A stretch of 64,000 nt of DNA from Sphingomonadales bacterium UBA2683 (lineage in GTDB: Bacteria > Pseudomonadota > Alphaproteobacteria > Sphingomonadales > Sphingomonadaceae): NCBI GenBank assembly GCA_002354635.1, contig DELZ01000005.1:82886-146885 (forward strand), in the 5' to 3' direction. A program made the position numbers and the translations under genes. This document shows positions 1-8,800 of the stretch, in pieces. Positions within the stretch are counted from its first letter, which is position 1, and each line of letters begins with the position of its first letter. The notes beneath the pieces are model-generated. The model worked only from the letters and a program-made list of their open reading frames with translations. It had not been told where the DNA came from and searched no databases.

Positions 1-273
1 ATAAGCCATTCAGAAATGTAACTCCTTTTTCCCCATCACAAGGCAGTATACTCCATTGCTGAAGTTCCAAACAAAGAGCGAGAGGTTTGGAAACCTTTGC
101 GACCCTTTATCCCCATGACCACTTTTCGTTCGCTTGAAAGCTGTCTTAAATTCGTTTTAACGTGCTAGTTCCAAGCAGGCAATCGCTTTGTTGGTTCAGT
201 ATCGATTAAGCTGTTAAAGACCCACAATAGGGGCTAAAACCCGCCATCCCCAATTGCTGTTTCAGAGAAAATA
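1..273. other. Intergenic lead-in, no gene seen
   Basis: AT-richer stretch before the first gene. No reading frame with coding character was found on either strand and no tRNA or riboswitch fold was recognised. It probably holds the promoter of the secreted protein that begins at 274. The window edge cuts whatever lies to the left. Confidence 0.5.
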
Positions 274-1113
274 ATGCGCATATTCTTGATGTTCACCCTT
301 AGCCTGTTTTCCACTCAGATAGCTGTAATTCCAGCTTTCTCGCAGATCATGGAGACGGGTGATCCTCTACAATATGCCGACATCGCGGACCTCGGCACGG
401 ATGCGCCTATCATTATTCATATAACGGTCAAAGAGGCCATAAAAGTCGACGCGGAACGCGCTCCCAATGCGCCTGCGGGAACCCAGCGCTTTTATATTGT
501 GGCCTCTACCAATGCTCTGATTCGTGGTCAGGGAGGGGTCGGTGAAACGATTCGCTATGTCGTCGATCTGCCACTGGATGAGCGTGGACGGGCGCCCAAA
601 ATCAAGAAGAAGCCGTTCATTATTTTCGCTCGTCGTCCGTCTGGCGGCGGCAGTGACAATGTCCAGCTGGTCGCGCGGGATGCACAGATCGCGTGGACGC
701 CGGAACGCGAACAGCGCGTCAGGGCGCTGGTCCGCGAACTGGTCGATCGCAATGCGCCGCCCCCAATTCGGCGCATCGCCAGCGCCTTTCATGTTCCGGG
801 AACCGTCATCGGCGAAGGTGAAACGCAGATATTCATGGAAACCGAAAGCGGATCGCCGATTTCGATCACGGTGCTGAAACGGGATGGCCAGCGAAAATTC
901 TGGGCCGTATCGCTCGGTGAGATTGTCGACGAGGCCGCCCGGGCACCGGTCAGAAACAGCCTGCTGTGGTACCGGCTGGCCTGCTTTCTGCCCCGCCAGT
1001 TGCCGGCCAGTGCGCTGGCCAGCGATTCAATGGCGAACGCACAGCAGGCGCGGAGCGACTATCAGATGGTGTTGAACGATCTCGGCTCATGCCCAAGATC
1101 ACGTCAGCCCTGA
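274..1113 (+). CDS. Secreted hypothetical protein, 279 aa
   Basis: I do not recognise a named family. The N-terminus is a clear Sec signal peptide: MRIFLMF, a hydrophobic run, then a likely cleavage after AFS at about residue 24, so the mature protein is probably periplasmic. The body has no transmembrane segment and no cofactor motif I can see; it is rich in Arg and Pro and has a long stretch of alternating hydrophobic residues typical of beta structure. It stands alone, with the homoserine dehydrogenase gene starting 80 bases further on in the same direction. Compositionally it matches its neighbours, so it is a real gene rather than a shadow. Confidence 0.75.
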   Translation: MRIFLMFTLSLFSTQIAVIPAFSQIMETGDPLQYADIADLGTDAPIIIHITVKEAIKVDAERAPNAPAGTQRFYIVASTNALIRGQGGVGETIRYVVDLPLDERGRAPKIKKKPFIIFARRPSGGGSDNVQLVARDAQIAWTPEREQRVRALVRELVDRNAPPPIRRIASAFHVPGTVIGEGETQIFMETESGSPISITVLKRDGQRKFWAVSLGEIVDEAARAPVRNSLLWYRLACFLPRQLPASALASDSMANAQQARSDYQMVLNDLGSCPRSRQP

Positions 1114-1192
1114 CGGAGCAGAACTAGTACTGGCTTTCGTCTAACGCGTCGCTAATAAGGCGCCTGCAATTCACCCAAACGCAAAGAGGCTA

Positions 1193-2497
1193 ATGACCAT
1201 GACCGCTCCGCTTCGCATCGCGCTCGCTGGACTGGGCACCGTCGGGACCGGAGTGATCCGGCTTATCGAAGAAAATGGTGCCATGATCGAACAACGGGCC
1301 GGCCGGCCCATTATCGTATCCGCGGTTTCCGCCCGCGACAGCACCCGCGACCGCGGCATTGATCTTTCCGCCTATCCGTGGTTCGACCAGCCCGTGGCGC
1401 TGGCCGATCAGGATGATGTCGATTGCGTTGTGGAAATGATCGGCGGCTCCGACGGCACGGCGCTGGACCTGGCGCGCAAGAGTCTGGCATCGGGCAAGTC
1501 ATTCGTTACCGCCAACAAGGCGATGATCGCCCATCACGGCATGGAGCTGGCCAAGGCCGCCGAGACGGGCAATCTGTCGCTCAGATATGAAGCCGCCGTG
1601 GCCGGCGGTATCCCGGTCATCAAGGGGCTACGCGACGGCGCATCGGCCAACCGGATCGAGCGGGTTTACGGAATTCTCAACGGCACCTGCAACTATATCC
1701 TCACCGAAATGGAAAAACACGGCCATGCCTTTGCCGACGTTCTGAAAGAGGCGCAGGACATCGGCTATGCCGAAGCCGACCCGGGTTTTGACATTGATGG
1801 CGTCGACGCCGCCCACAAACTTGCCATTCTGGCGGCCCTGTCCTTTGGCAAGGCGCTCGATTTCGACGGCGTCGAAATCGATGGTATTCGCAACATCATG
1901 GCGGCAGATATCGGCCAGGCCAAGGCTCTGGGATATCGCATCCGGCTGCTCGGCATGGCGCGGATTGACGACGGAAAACTGTTCCAGCGGGTCAATCCCT
2001 ATCTGGTGCCGGAAAGCCATCCGCTGGCGCATATTGATGGCGCCACCAATGCGGTGGTTGCCGAAGGCAATTTTTCCGGACGCCTGATGTTCCAGGGTGC
2101 CGGTGCCGGGGAAGGGCCAACGGCCTCGGCGGTCGTCGCCGATCTGATCGACATTGCCAGAGGCGATGCGGGAACCGTGTTCGCAGCTCCGGCCAGCCAG
2201 ATGGAAAGCTGTGAGCGGGCCGAGAGCGGCAACCGCGTCGGCAAAAGCTATGTGCGCTTCATTGTCGCAGACAAGCCTGGCGTGTTGGCCGAAATTACCG
2301 CGGCGATGCGCGATGCCGATGTCTCGATCGAGAGTCTCATCCAGACCGAAAAGACCGACGAAGGATCGGTTCTGCTGTCGATGGTCACCCATAACAGCCG
2401 CGAATGCAATGTCTCGAAAAGCCTTGCTGCACTAGCCAGTTCGACCAGTCTGCAGGCCGCGCCCGTGGTCATGCACCTGCTCAGCGATCAGGACTGA
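1193..2497 (+). CDS. hom: Homoserine dehydrogenase
   Basis: Catalyses NAD(P)H-dependent reduction of aspartate semialdehyde to homoserine, the branch point to threonine and methionine. At 434 aa it has the usual length. The Rossmann fingerprint GLGTVGTG sits near residues 13-20. The catalytic domain carries YEAAVAGGIPVI (around residue 132), GTCNYILTEM and the DPGFDIDGVDAAHKLAIL stretch characteristic of the family. A C-terminal ACT domain (about 355-430, FIVADKPGVLAEI) is the expected site for threonine feedback. Two in-frame ATGs (1193 and 1199) compete for the start. The next plus-strand gene is glpX, an order I recall as common in sphingomonads. Confidence 0.96.
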   Translation: MTMTAPLRIALAGLGTVGTGVIRLIEENGAMIEQRAGRPIIVSAVSARDSTRDRGIDLSAYPWFDQPVALADQDDVDCVVEMIGGSDGTALDLARKSLASGKSFVTANKAMIAHHGMELAKAAETGNLSLRYEAAVAGGIPVIKGLRDGASANRIERVYGILNGTCNYILTEMEKHGHAFADVLKEAQDIGYAEADPGFDIDGVDAAHKLAILAALSFGKALDFDGVEIDGIRNIMAADIGQAKALGYRIRLLGMARIDDGKLFQRVNPYLVPESHPLAHIDGATNAVVAEGNFSGRLMFQGAGAGEGPTASAVVADLIDIARGDAGTVFAAPASQMESCERAESGNRVGKSYVRFIVADKPGVLAEITAAMRDADVSIESLIQTEKTDEGSVLLSMVTHNSRECNVSKSLAALASSTSLQAAPVVMHLLSDQD

Positions 2498-2980
2498 TCA
2501 TTCGCCGGATGCGGGGGCCAGCGGCCTGATCATCGCCTGTTTGACATAGTCCCGGTCGGGCACATCCGGCGCGACGGCCTGCCAGACACGGCCGGCAGCG
2601 CCACCGACGCCACCACCGGTTCCCCCAATACCGACACTCACTATCGACAGGCCCTTGAAACAGTTGCGTTCGTTCATGGTCACATAACATCGGCCTTGCT
2701 GGACAATTTCCGGATTAGCCCGGGGCAGCGGTTCCCGGATTCTTTTACCGGTTTCCGCAGCCAGTTCGGGAAAGGGCAGTCTTTGTTGGCGGTCGATTTC
2801 CGGGATGCCGCACACGACGATCTCTTCGGTCGGCCGATAGAGAAGGCAGCCATCGGCATCCACAGCGGCCAGTTGCCTGGCATTTTCAACAAGTGCGCTG
2901 GTCCGGTCACCTGGCTGCAGGGGCTGCGCCTGCGCGACGGACGGTATCAGAAAAAGGATAAGGAAAACCTGTCTCGACAT
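2498..2980 (-). CDS. Secreted hypothetical protein, 160 aa
   Basis: Small exported protein of unknown function lying antiparallel between hom and glpX; its stop codon abuts that of hom. A signal peptide is obvious (MSRQVFLILFLIPSVAQAQ, cleavage after AQA near residue 18). The mature part holds four cysteines (in DGCLLYR, VVCGIPE, GRCYV and RNCFK) that could form two disulphides in the periplasm, and a glycine-rich hinge (GIGGTGGGVGGAAG) near the C-terminus. I recall similar proteins in sphingomonads but cannot assign a function. An overlapping plus-strand frame that extends glpX upstream is a shadow of this gene. Confidence 0.75.
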   Translation of the reverse strand: MSRQVFLILFLIPSVAQAQPLQPGDRTSALVENARQLAAVDADGCLLYRPTEEIVVCGIPEIDRQQRLPFPELAAETGKRIREPLPRANPEIVQQGRCYVTMNERNCFKGLSIVSVGIGGTGGGVGGAAGRVWQAVAPDVPDRDYVKQAMIRPLAPASGE

Positions 2981-3043
2981 TGCAATATTGCTCCCCTATC
3001 GAGAATTCAAAATCAGCCTGTTACAGAAGGAATAATCGATAAT

Positions 3044-4018
3044 ATGCCCAAAGCAAGCGACATATTGGACCGCGTACTCGTCATGGAAATGGTACGCGTC
3101 ACCGAAGCGGCGGCGATATCGGCAGCCAATCTGATCGGCCGCGGTGATGAAAAGGCAGCGGACGCCGCTGCGGTAGAAGCGATGCGCGCGGCGCTGAACG
3201 AACTCGACATTTGCGGCACCGTGGTGATCGGCGAAGGCGAACGCGACGAGGCACCGATGCTGTTTATCGGCGAGAAAGTCGGATGCGGATGCGAAGGTGA
3301 AGCCCCGGCAATCGATATCGCGCTGGACCCTCTGGAAGGCACGACGATCACCGCCAAGGCCGGCGCCAATGCACTGGCCGTTCTCGCGATCGCGGAAAAG
3401 GGCAACCTGCTGAACGCGCCCGACGTCTATATGGACAAGCTGGCCGTCGGTCCGGGCTATTCGCCGGGCATCATCGATCTCGACAAGTCGGTCACCGAGA
3501 ATGTTGCGGCCGTTGCCAAGGAAAAGGGCGTCGAGCCGTCGGAAATCATCGTCTGCGTTCTGGACCGGCCGCGGCATGACAAGATTATCGCCGAATTGCG
3601 CGGTATCGGCTGCGGCATCATGCTGATTCCCGATGGCGATGTGGCCGGCGTGATCGCCACGTCAGACGAAGACACCACGGTCGACATGTATATGGGCAGC
3701 GGCGGCGCACCGGAAGGCGTGCTGGCGGCAGCCGCGCTGCGCTGCGTCGGCGGCCAGTTCAAGGGCCGTCTGCTGTTCCGCAATGATGATGAACGCCAGC
3801 GCGCCTATAAATGGGGCATCGAGGACCTCGACAAGATTTATGACCTGAAGGAACTGGCCAAGGGCGATGTAATCTTTGCCGCGACCGGCGTCACCCATGG
3901 CTCGCTGCTCGAAGGCGTCAAGAAGCTGCGCGGCGGCAAGATGACGACGGAAAGCGTAGTCATGCGCGCGTCGTCGGGCACGGTCCGCTGGGTGAAGAGC
4001 GAACATCGCAAGAACTGA
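3044..4018 (+). CDS. glpX: Class II fructose-1,6-bisphosphatase
   Basis: Hydrolyses fructose-1,6-bisphosphate to fructose-6-phosphate in gluconeogenesis. The open frame extends upstream to 2696, but that part is antisense to the secreted protein gene. I chose the ATG at 3044 because it gives the family N-terminus (MPKASDILDRVLVMEMVRVTEAAA) and has an AGAAGG ribosome site shortly before. This yields 324 aa, normal for GlpX. Diagnostic motifs are GEGERDEAPML (metal site), the sugar-phosphate motif DPLEGTT, and KLAVGPGY. The stop codon overlaps the next ATG by one base (TGATG), so it should be co-translated with the hydrolase downstream. Confidence 0.95.
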   Translation: MPKASDILDRVLVMEMVRVTEAAAISAANLIGRGDEKAADAAAVEAMRAALNELDICGTVVIGEGERDEAPMLFIGEKVGCGCEGEAPAIDIALDPLEGTTITAKAGANALAVLAIAEKGNLLNAPDVYMDKLAVGPGYSPGIIDLDKSVTENVAAVAKEKGVEPSEIIVCVLDRPRHDKIIAELRGIGCGIMLIPDGDVAGVIATSDEDTTVDMYMGSGGAPEGVLAAAALRCVGGQFKGRLLFRNDDERQRAYKWGIEDLDKIYDLKELAKGDVIFAATGVTHGSLLEGVKKLRGGKMTTESVVMRASSGTVRWVKSEHRKN

Positions 4019-5274
4019 TGGAAAAGACCCTGCCCGGATGGCTTCTGGCCCGGGCCAGAAAATTGCGCTTCGGCCTGTGCCTCTTACCCTTGCTGGTATC
4101 GGCCTGTATTTCTCCGGTAGCTTATGGTCCCATACCCCATGGCGACTATGTCGCAAACGACCGCTGTCGGCCGGAGGTCCAGCCGGCGGACCGGTTCGTG
4201 GACAAGCCCTATTTTGCCGTGACCAGCCGTCTGCCCGATTGTCGGACGGAAATGGTGGAGCTGCTCAGCCAGCGGAGCGACACCGTCCGCTACGCCCGTT
4301 TCGGTGACCCCACCGAGATGGAAATCACCGACGCCAAGGGCAAGGTTAAGACGCAGAATCGTATTCCGCTTGCCCTGAACAATGACCAGCAATGGTGGGA
4401 GGATCTGGCGGCGGAAATGCAAAAGCGCGATGGCCGTGTCCTGCTCTATGTGCACGGATTTCGGGAGACTTTCTTTACCAGTGCCCGCGACAGCGCGCAG
4501 ATTGCCCGGCTTTCGGGGCTGGATATACCGATGGTGCATTACAGCTGGCCCTCGCAGGGCGAGTTTCTGAAATATGCCGCCGACGAAACCAACATGTATT
4601 ACAACGAACGCCAGTTTCGCAGCTTTTTGACCAAGCTGGCGCAACAGCCATGGACAAAGGAAATCATTCTGGTCGCCCATTCTCTGGGCGTACGCCTGGT
4701 GATTCCCGCGATCGAATTTGTCGATCGCAACAGCAGCAATGCCGATTCGAGCAATATTTCCAATATCATCCTCGCGTCACCGGATATCGACCGCCAGGAT
4801 TTCGAGCGCGACATTGCGGAAACCGTGCTCACCATGCGCCGGGTCAACAATGACCGCCGGATCACGGTCTATGTATCGGCAAAAGACCGTGCGCTGGGCC
4901 TGTCCTACAATTTCCATGGCTATCCCAGACTGGGCCGCCCGGACTGCTTCAATCCCTTCGAGGCAGCCGCGTTGCGGCAGGCGGGCCATCCCGAGCGATG
5001 CTATGCCGCCAAGACCGAATATGACACGCAGCCGGACAAGAGCGGACTGACCATTGTCGACACCACCGCGATCAGCCGCGGCCAGACCGGGCACAGCGAC
5101 TATCTGCGCAGCGCACTGGCCTGTTCCGATTTCGCTGCAGTCATCAATGGTACAACGAACAAGGCAAGCACGCGCAAACCTACTCGACTGCTGCATGTTT
5201 TCGCACTGGAAGCCGATCCCGACGATCCAGAGCCTGATCATGTCTCGGTCTGTCGCCGTCAGCCGAAACCGTGA
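4018..5274 (+). CDS. Alpha/beta hydrolase (DUF900-type), probable lipoprotein
   Basis: Predicted exported serine hydrolase of 418 aa. The N-terminus has a basic region followed by a hydrophobic segment ending in LLVSAC, a plausible lipobox (Cys near residue 30), which would anchor it in a membrane. The hydrolase core starts with LLYVHGF, has the nucleophile elbow AHSLG (about residue 223), an acidic candidate in ASPDID and a late His in GHSDYL, so a Ser-Asp-His triad is visible. This pattern matches DUF900 proteins; the substrate is unknown. It overlaps glpX by one base, implying translational coupling, but no metabolic link to glpX is evident. Confidence 0.85.
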   Translation: MEKTLPGWLLARARKLRFGLCLLPLLVSACISPVAYGPIPHGDYVANDRCRPEVQPADRFVDKPYFAVTSRLPDCRTEMVELLSQRSDTVRYARFGDPTEMEITDAKGKVKTQNRIPLALNNDQQWWEDLAAEMQKRDGRVLLYVHGFRETFFTSARDSAQIARLSGLDIPMVHYSWPSQGEFLKYAADETNMYYNERQFRSFLTKLAQQPWTKEIILVAHSLGVRLVIPAIEFVDRNSSNADSSNISNIILASPDIDRQDFERDIAETVLTMRRVNNDRRITVYVSAKDRALGLSYNFHGYPRLGRPDCFNPFEAAALRQAGHPERCYAAKTEYDTQPDKSGLTIVDTTAISRGQTGHSDYLRSALACSDFAAVINGTTNKASTRKPTRLLHVFALEADPDDPEPDHVSVCRRQPKP

Positions 5275-5295
5275 TTCCCAGAATGTCCAGAATCC

Positions 5296-5883
5296 ATGCA
5301 AAGCACTTCCCGCAATCTGGATGAGCTACTGGCGGACGTGCGGGCCTGCACCATCTGCAACGGCCTGCCGCTTGGCCCCCGGCCCCTGCTGCAAGCCTCT
5401 GCCGACGCGCGGATTCTGATTGTCGGCCAGGCACCGGGCAGCAAGACCCATATAAAGGGCCGACCGTTCGACGATGCCAGCGGCATGCGGCTGCGCGAAT
5501 GGCTGGGCGCGACCGAGGCGCAATTTTACGATCCGCACCTGTTTGCGATCCTGCCGATGGGCTTCTGCTATCCCGGCACCGGCACCGGCGGCGATCTGCC
5601 ACCCCGGGCAGAATGCGCCCCCGCGTGGCGCAAGCCTCTGCTGGAAGCGATGCCGGCGATCGGTCTGACTCTGGTCCTCGGCCAATATGCGCTCGACTGG
5701 CATGTCGGGGACGCCCGCTCGAAGACGCTGACCGCAACCGTGCAGCGCTGGCGGGAGTTCTGGCCGGAGCTGCTGCCCCTGCCCCACCCCAGCCCGCGCA
5801 ATATCCGATGGTTTCGAGCCAATCCCTGGTTCGAGGCCGAGGTTATTCCGGTCCTCCGCGACCGCGTGCAGGCGCTGATCTAG
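5296..5883 (+). CDS. Uracil-DNA glycosylase superfamily protein
   Basis: A 195-aa member of the UDG fold. It shows the active-site-like motif GQAPG near residue 43 and a HPSPRN motif near residue 162 corresponding to the conserved His-Pro-Ser loop. An N-terminal CTIC pair (residues 15-18) recalls Fe-S family 4/5 enzymes, but I do not see all four ligands, so this looks like the smaller non-Fe-S relatives often annotated simply as uracil-DNA glycosylase family. It follows the hydrolase by 21 bases and ends tail-to-tail with the flavodoxin gene, sharing four bases. The substrate base is not determinable from sequence. Confidence 0.85.
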   Translation: MQSTSRNLDELLADVRACTICNGLPLGPRPLLQASADARILIVGQAPGSKTHIKGRPFDDASGMRLREWLGATEAQFYDPHLFAILPMGFCYPGTGTGGDLPPRAECAPAWRKPLLEAMPAIGLTLVLGQYALDWHVGDARSKTLTATVQRWREFWPELLPLPHPSPRNIRWFRANPWFEAEVIPVLRDRVQALI

Positions 5884-6371
5884 AACACGCCCATCGCCAG
5901 CCCGGCGGACAGTGTCGCTCCGATTTCCCGGCAGGATTCAAGGTCCTCTTCACCGATCATCTTCGGTGCGAGAATTGCCGCTTCGGTTTGCGCATGGGTG
6001 CAGACAATCAGCGAATCGGTCACTTTCTTCAGCCGCCAGCCGGTGGCGATCCGTTCCAGCTGCCGCTGTGCATTCTCGCCATCCGAACCTGCGCAGATCA
6101 TCGCGGCATAAGGCCGCCCTTCGATCCTGCCCAGCACCGGATAGTAGCAGCGGTCAAGAAAGGCTTTCATCACACCGGCAATGGCCGCCAGATTTTCCGG
6201 TGTCGCGAAAATATAGCCGTCGGCAGCCAGCATGTCATCCGGCTGGCAATCCTCTGCCCGCATCAGACGTACATCCGTGCCTTCCTCATCCCGCGCGGCC
6301 GCAGCCGCTGCCTCGGCCATCTGTTCGGTGCCGCCGGTATAGCTGTAGTAGACGATCAGAAGCGTTTTCAT
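5880..6371 (-). CDS. Flavodoxin-like / NADPH-dependent FMN reductase
   Basis: A 163-aa flavodoxin-fold protein. The FMN phosphate loop YYSYTGGTEQMA lies at residues 8-19, and the sequence runs through the usual alternating beta-alpha pattern (GYIFATPENLAAIAGVMKAFLDR, then PYAAMICAGSDGENAQ, which resembles the isoalloxazine-binding loops). The frame is open further upstream, but ATG at 6371 (MKTLLIVYYSYTGG) gives the family N-terminus and has a GGAGGG ribosome site just upstream. It is expected to be a cytosolic electron carrier or quinone/azo reductase; the partner is unknown. It is divergent from recJ. Confidence 0.86.
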   Translation of the reverse strand: MKTLLIVYYSYTGGTEQMAEAAAAAARDEEGTDVRLMRAEDCQPDDMLAADGYIFATPENLAAIAGVMKAFLDRCYYPVLGRIEGRPYAAMICAGSDGENAQRQLERIATGWRLKKVTDSLIVCTHAQTEAAILAPKMIGEEDLESCREIGATLSAGLAMGVF

Positions 6372-6436
6372 CGCTGCCCTCCTAGCAGCGAACTGACCGA
6401 TTGTCAGCGCCGCCGGATTCCCGCATAGCGCGGACC

Positions 6437-8203
6437 ATGAATGCAGTATTGAATGTCGAAAATTCCCTGTCCGGCCAGAGCTGGCGCTGGCGCAGTACCA
6501 GCGCCGATGCACGCGATCCGGGGTTCCAGCCCGATGACCTGGTCACCCAGCTGCTGCTCGCCCGCGGTGCCAGTCGCGAGACACTGGCGGTTAACCGCGA
6601 CCCGACGATTCGGGGTTTCATGCCCGATCCGTCCGTCTTCCGCGACATGGAAACGGCAGCGGAACGCCTGAGCCAGGCGATCCGCAACCAGGAAAAGGTT
6701 ACGATATTCGGCGACTATGATGTCGACGGCGCAACCAGTGCCGCCTTGCTGATCCGCTTGCTCCGCGATCTCGGACTGGAGGCTGGCTATTATATTCCGG
6801 ACCGGCTGATGGAGGGCTATGGCCCCTCGGGAGAGGCGCTGGTCAGGCTCGGCGAGCAAGGCAGCAATCTGGTGGTTACCGTCGATTGCGGCGCGATGGC
6901 CTTTGAAGCGCTCGACATGGCGCATCGCGCCGGGGTCGAGGTGATCGTGGTCGACCATCATAAATGTGCCGCCGAGCTCCCGAAGGCGGTCGCTCTGGTC
7001 AACCCCAATCGGCTCGACGAGAGCGAAGCCGGCGCCGAACATGGCCATCTCGCTGCCGTCGGCATGGCCTTTCTGCTCGGCGCGGCGCTGGTCCGGACGC
7101 TGCGCAACCAGGGATATTTCCAGAATCGCCCAGAGCCCAAGCTGCTCGAGCTACTCGATATCGTCGCGCTCGGCACGGTCGCCGATGTCGCCCAGCTGCG
7201 CGGCCTCAACCGGGCCTTTGTCGCACAGGGGCTCAAGGTGCTTGCCGGTCGCCAGAATATAGGCCTGGCGGCGCTGATCGATGCCAGCCGGCTGAAACGG
7301 GCGCCGATCTGTTCCGATCTCGGCTTTGCCCTTGGCCCGCGAATCAATGCCGGTGGCCGGGTCGGGAAGTCCGATCTCGGTGTGCGCCTGCTGATCTCGC
7401 AGAACCCCGAAAAGGCAGCCGCTATTGCCGCCGAGCTCGACCATCTCAACCAGGAACGCCGCGCGATCGAGGCGCATGTGCTGGAGGAAGCCGACGCGAT
7501 GTGCTCGTCGCAGCAGAACCAGGCCGTGGCAGTGCTGTCCGCAAAGGGCTGGCATCCCGGCGTCATCGGCATTGTCGCGGGCAGGATCAAGGAGAAGCTG
7601 AACCGCCCGGCGATCATCATCGCGCTGGATGAAGAGGGCATCGGCAAGGGCTCGGGCCGCTCGATTTCCGGTATCGATCTCGGCGCTGCGATCATCGCCG
7701 CCAAGGACAGCGGCCTGCTGATCGCCGGCGGCGGCCATGCGATGGCCGCGGGCATCACCATCGCGGCGGGCAAGGTCGACGCCTTTTCCGAATTTCTCAA
7801 CGACCGGCTCGCCGACAGCGTCGGCAAGGCGCAGGATGGCAAGGCGTTGCTGCTCGATGCGGTGCTGTCGCCGAAGGGCGTCAATCCGCTGATGGTCGAG
7901 GCGATGGATGGCGCCGGTCCCTATGGCATGGGCTGGCCGGCGCCGCGCATCGCCACGGGACCGGTGCGAATCATCAAATGCGATATTGTCGGCACCGATC
8001 ATGTCCGGATGATCGTTGGCGGCGACGATGGAGCCTCGATCAAGACCATCGCTTTCCGCGCCGCCGAAAGCGACCTCGGCCAGGCGCTGCTGAGCGCGCC
8101 GCGCGGGCGCAAATTGTGGATCGCCGGCCGTGCCAAGATCGACGATTGGGGCAGTCGCCCGGCCGCCGAAATTCATCTCGAGGATGCCGCCTGGGCCGAT
8201 TGA
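6437..8203 (+). CDS. recJ: Single-stranded-DNA-specific exonuclease RecJ
   Basis: 5'-3' single-strand exonuclease acting in RecF-pathway recombination and mismatch repair. The protein of 588 aa (ATG at 6437, preferred over an upstream TTG at 6401) shows the DHH phosphoesterase motifs in order: FGDYDVDGATSAA near residue 91, the VVDHHK motif near residue 172, and the DHHA1 domain with GGGHAMAAG near residue 431. The C-terminal OB-like domain follows (about 490-588). Length and motif order are canonical. The gene is followed by about 200 bases without coding signal and then tRNA-Glu. Confidence 0.96.
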   Translation: MNAVLNVENSLSGQSWRWRSTSADARDPGFQPDDLVTQLLLARGASRETLAVNRDPTIRGFMPDPSVFRDMETAAERLSQAIRNQEKVTIFGDYDVDGATSAALLIRLLRDLGLEAGYYIPDRLMEGYGPSGEALVRLGEQGSNLVVTVDCGAMAFEALDMAHRAGVEVIVVDHHKCAAELPKAVALVNPNRLDESEAGAEHGHLAAVGMAFLLGAALVRTLRNQGYFQNRPEPKLLELLDIVALGTVADVAQLRGLNRAFVAQGLKVLAGRQNIGLAALIDASRLKRAPICSDLGFALGPRINAGGRVGKSDLGVRLLISQNPEKAAAIAAELDHLNQERRAIEAHVLEEADAMCSSQQNQAVAVLSAKGWHPGVIGIVAGRIKEKLNRPAIIIALDEEGIGKGSGRSISGIDLGAAIIAAKDSGLLIAGGGHAMAAGITIAAGKVDAFSEFLNDRLADSVGKAQDGKALLLDAVLSPKGVNPLMVEAMDGAGPYGMGWPAPRIATGPVRIIKCDIVGTDHVRMIVGGDDGASIKTIAFRAAESDLGQALLSAPRGRKLWIAGRAKIDDWGSRPAAEIHLEDAAWAD

Positions 8204-8405
8204 GCAGCACCAAGACCGTGTGCCCAACCGCGTTGTCATCGTGGTCGCACCGGTTCGATCAGCCGCCGCCATGATCCGGAATACAGCTGGCCGACAGCAG
8301 TCTCGCTCGGCGCCGGTAATCAACCCCTAAATTCCGGCGAAAAGAGGGTTGACCAAAGCCAGCCACCCCCCTAATGGCCGTGGCTCGCTGACCGGCAATC
8401 GGTAT

Positions 8406-8480
8406 GGCCCCTTCGTCTAAGGGTTAGGACGCGGCCCTTTCACGGCTGAAATACGGGTTCGAATCCCGTAGGGGTCACCA
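8406..8480 (+). tRNA. tRNA-Glu (anticodon TTC)
   Basis: A complete cloverleaf of 75 nt including an encoded CCA tail. The acceptor arm is GGCCCCT with AGGGGTC (one G-U pair). The D loop contains AAGGGTTAGG, the anticodon loop CTTTCAC carries TTC, and the T arm is ACGGG-TTCGAATC-CCGT. The discriminator base is A at 8477. No other RNA gene adjoins it. Confidence 0.97.
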
Positions 8481-8800
8481 TTCACATGCCGAACAATATC
8501 CACAAAATTCCACAGTTCCCCGCTTTCTGCGGACTTCTGCGCCCGGCCCGTCTTTGGTCAAGGATCGCCGGTAAACTTGCGCATCAGCAAAAGGTGCGTG
8601 CAACCAATCTCTCCCGTATCTTTCGGTTCGGTCAGGACATTTGCTGCCTTGAATCGATCGAAGACCTCTCTGTCGAGCGGTTCATCACGTCGATGATTTT
8701 TCCGGTGTCTGAACAGAAGCATTTCCTTCCCGATAGTTTCGGATACAATCCGGTAATCCGTCGCCAACTGCCGCACGGCAAATAAGGGAAGTTTCAGAAT
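8481..8800. other. Non-coding stretch between tRNA-Glu and acyl-CoA dehydrogenase
   Basis: About 320 bases. The open frames here (for example one of 99 codons on the plus strand) have no ribosome site, no recognisable domain and random-looking composition, so I treat them as noise. It should contain the promoter of the beta-oxidation cluster. I see no repeat or attachment-site duplication of the tRNA 3' end here, so no integrated element is attached to this tRNA within the window. Confidence 0.5.

Noticed and set aside
2696..3043. N-terminal extension of glpX
   Set aside because: Overlaps the antisense secreted-protein gene, has no homology to GlpX and lacks a ribosome site; ATG 3044 fits the family start.
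8406..8800. tRNA-Glu as attachment site of an integrated element
   Set aside because: No integrase gene and no duplicate of the tRNA 3' end seen downstream within the window; neighbours are core metabolic genes.
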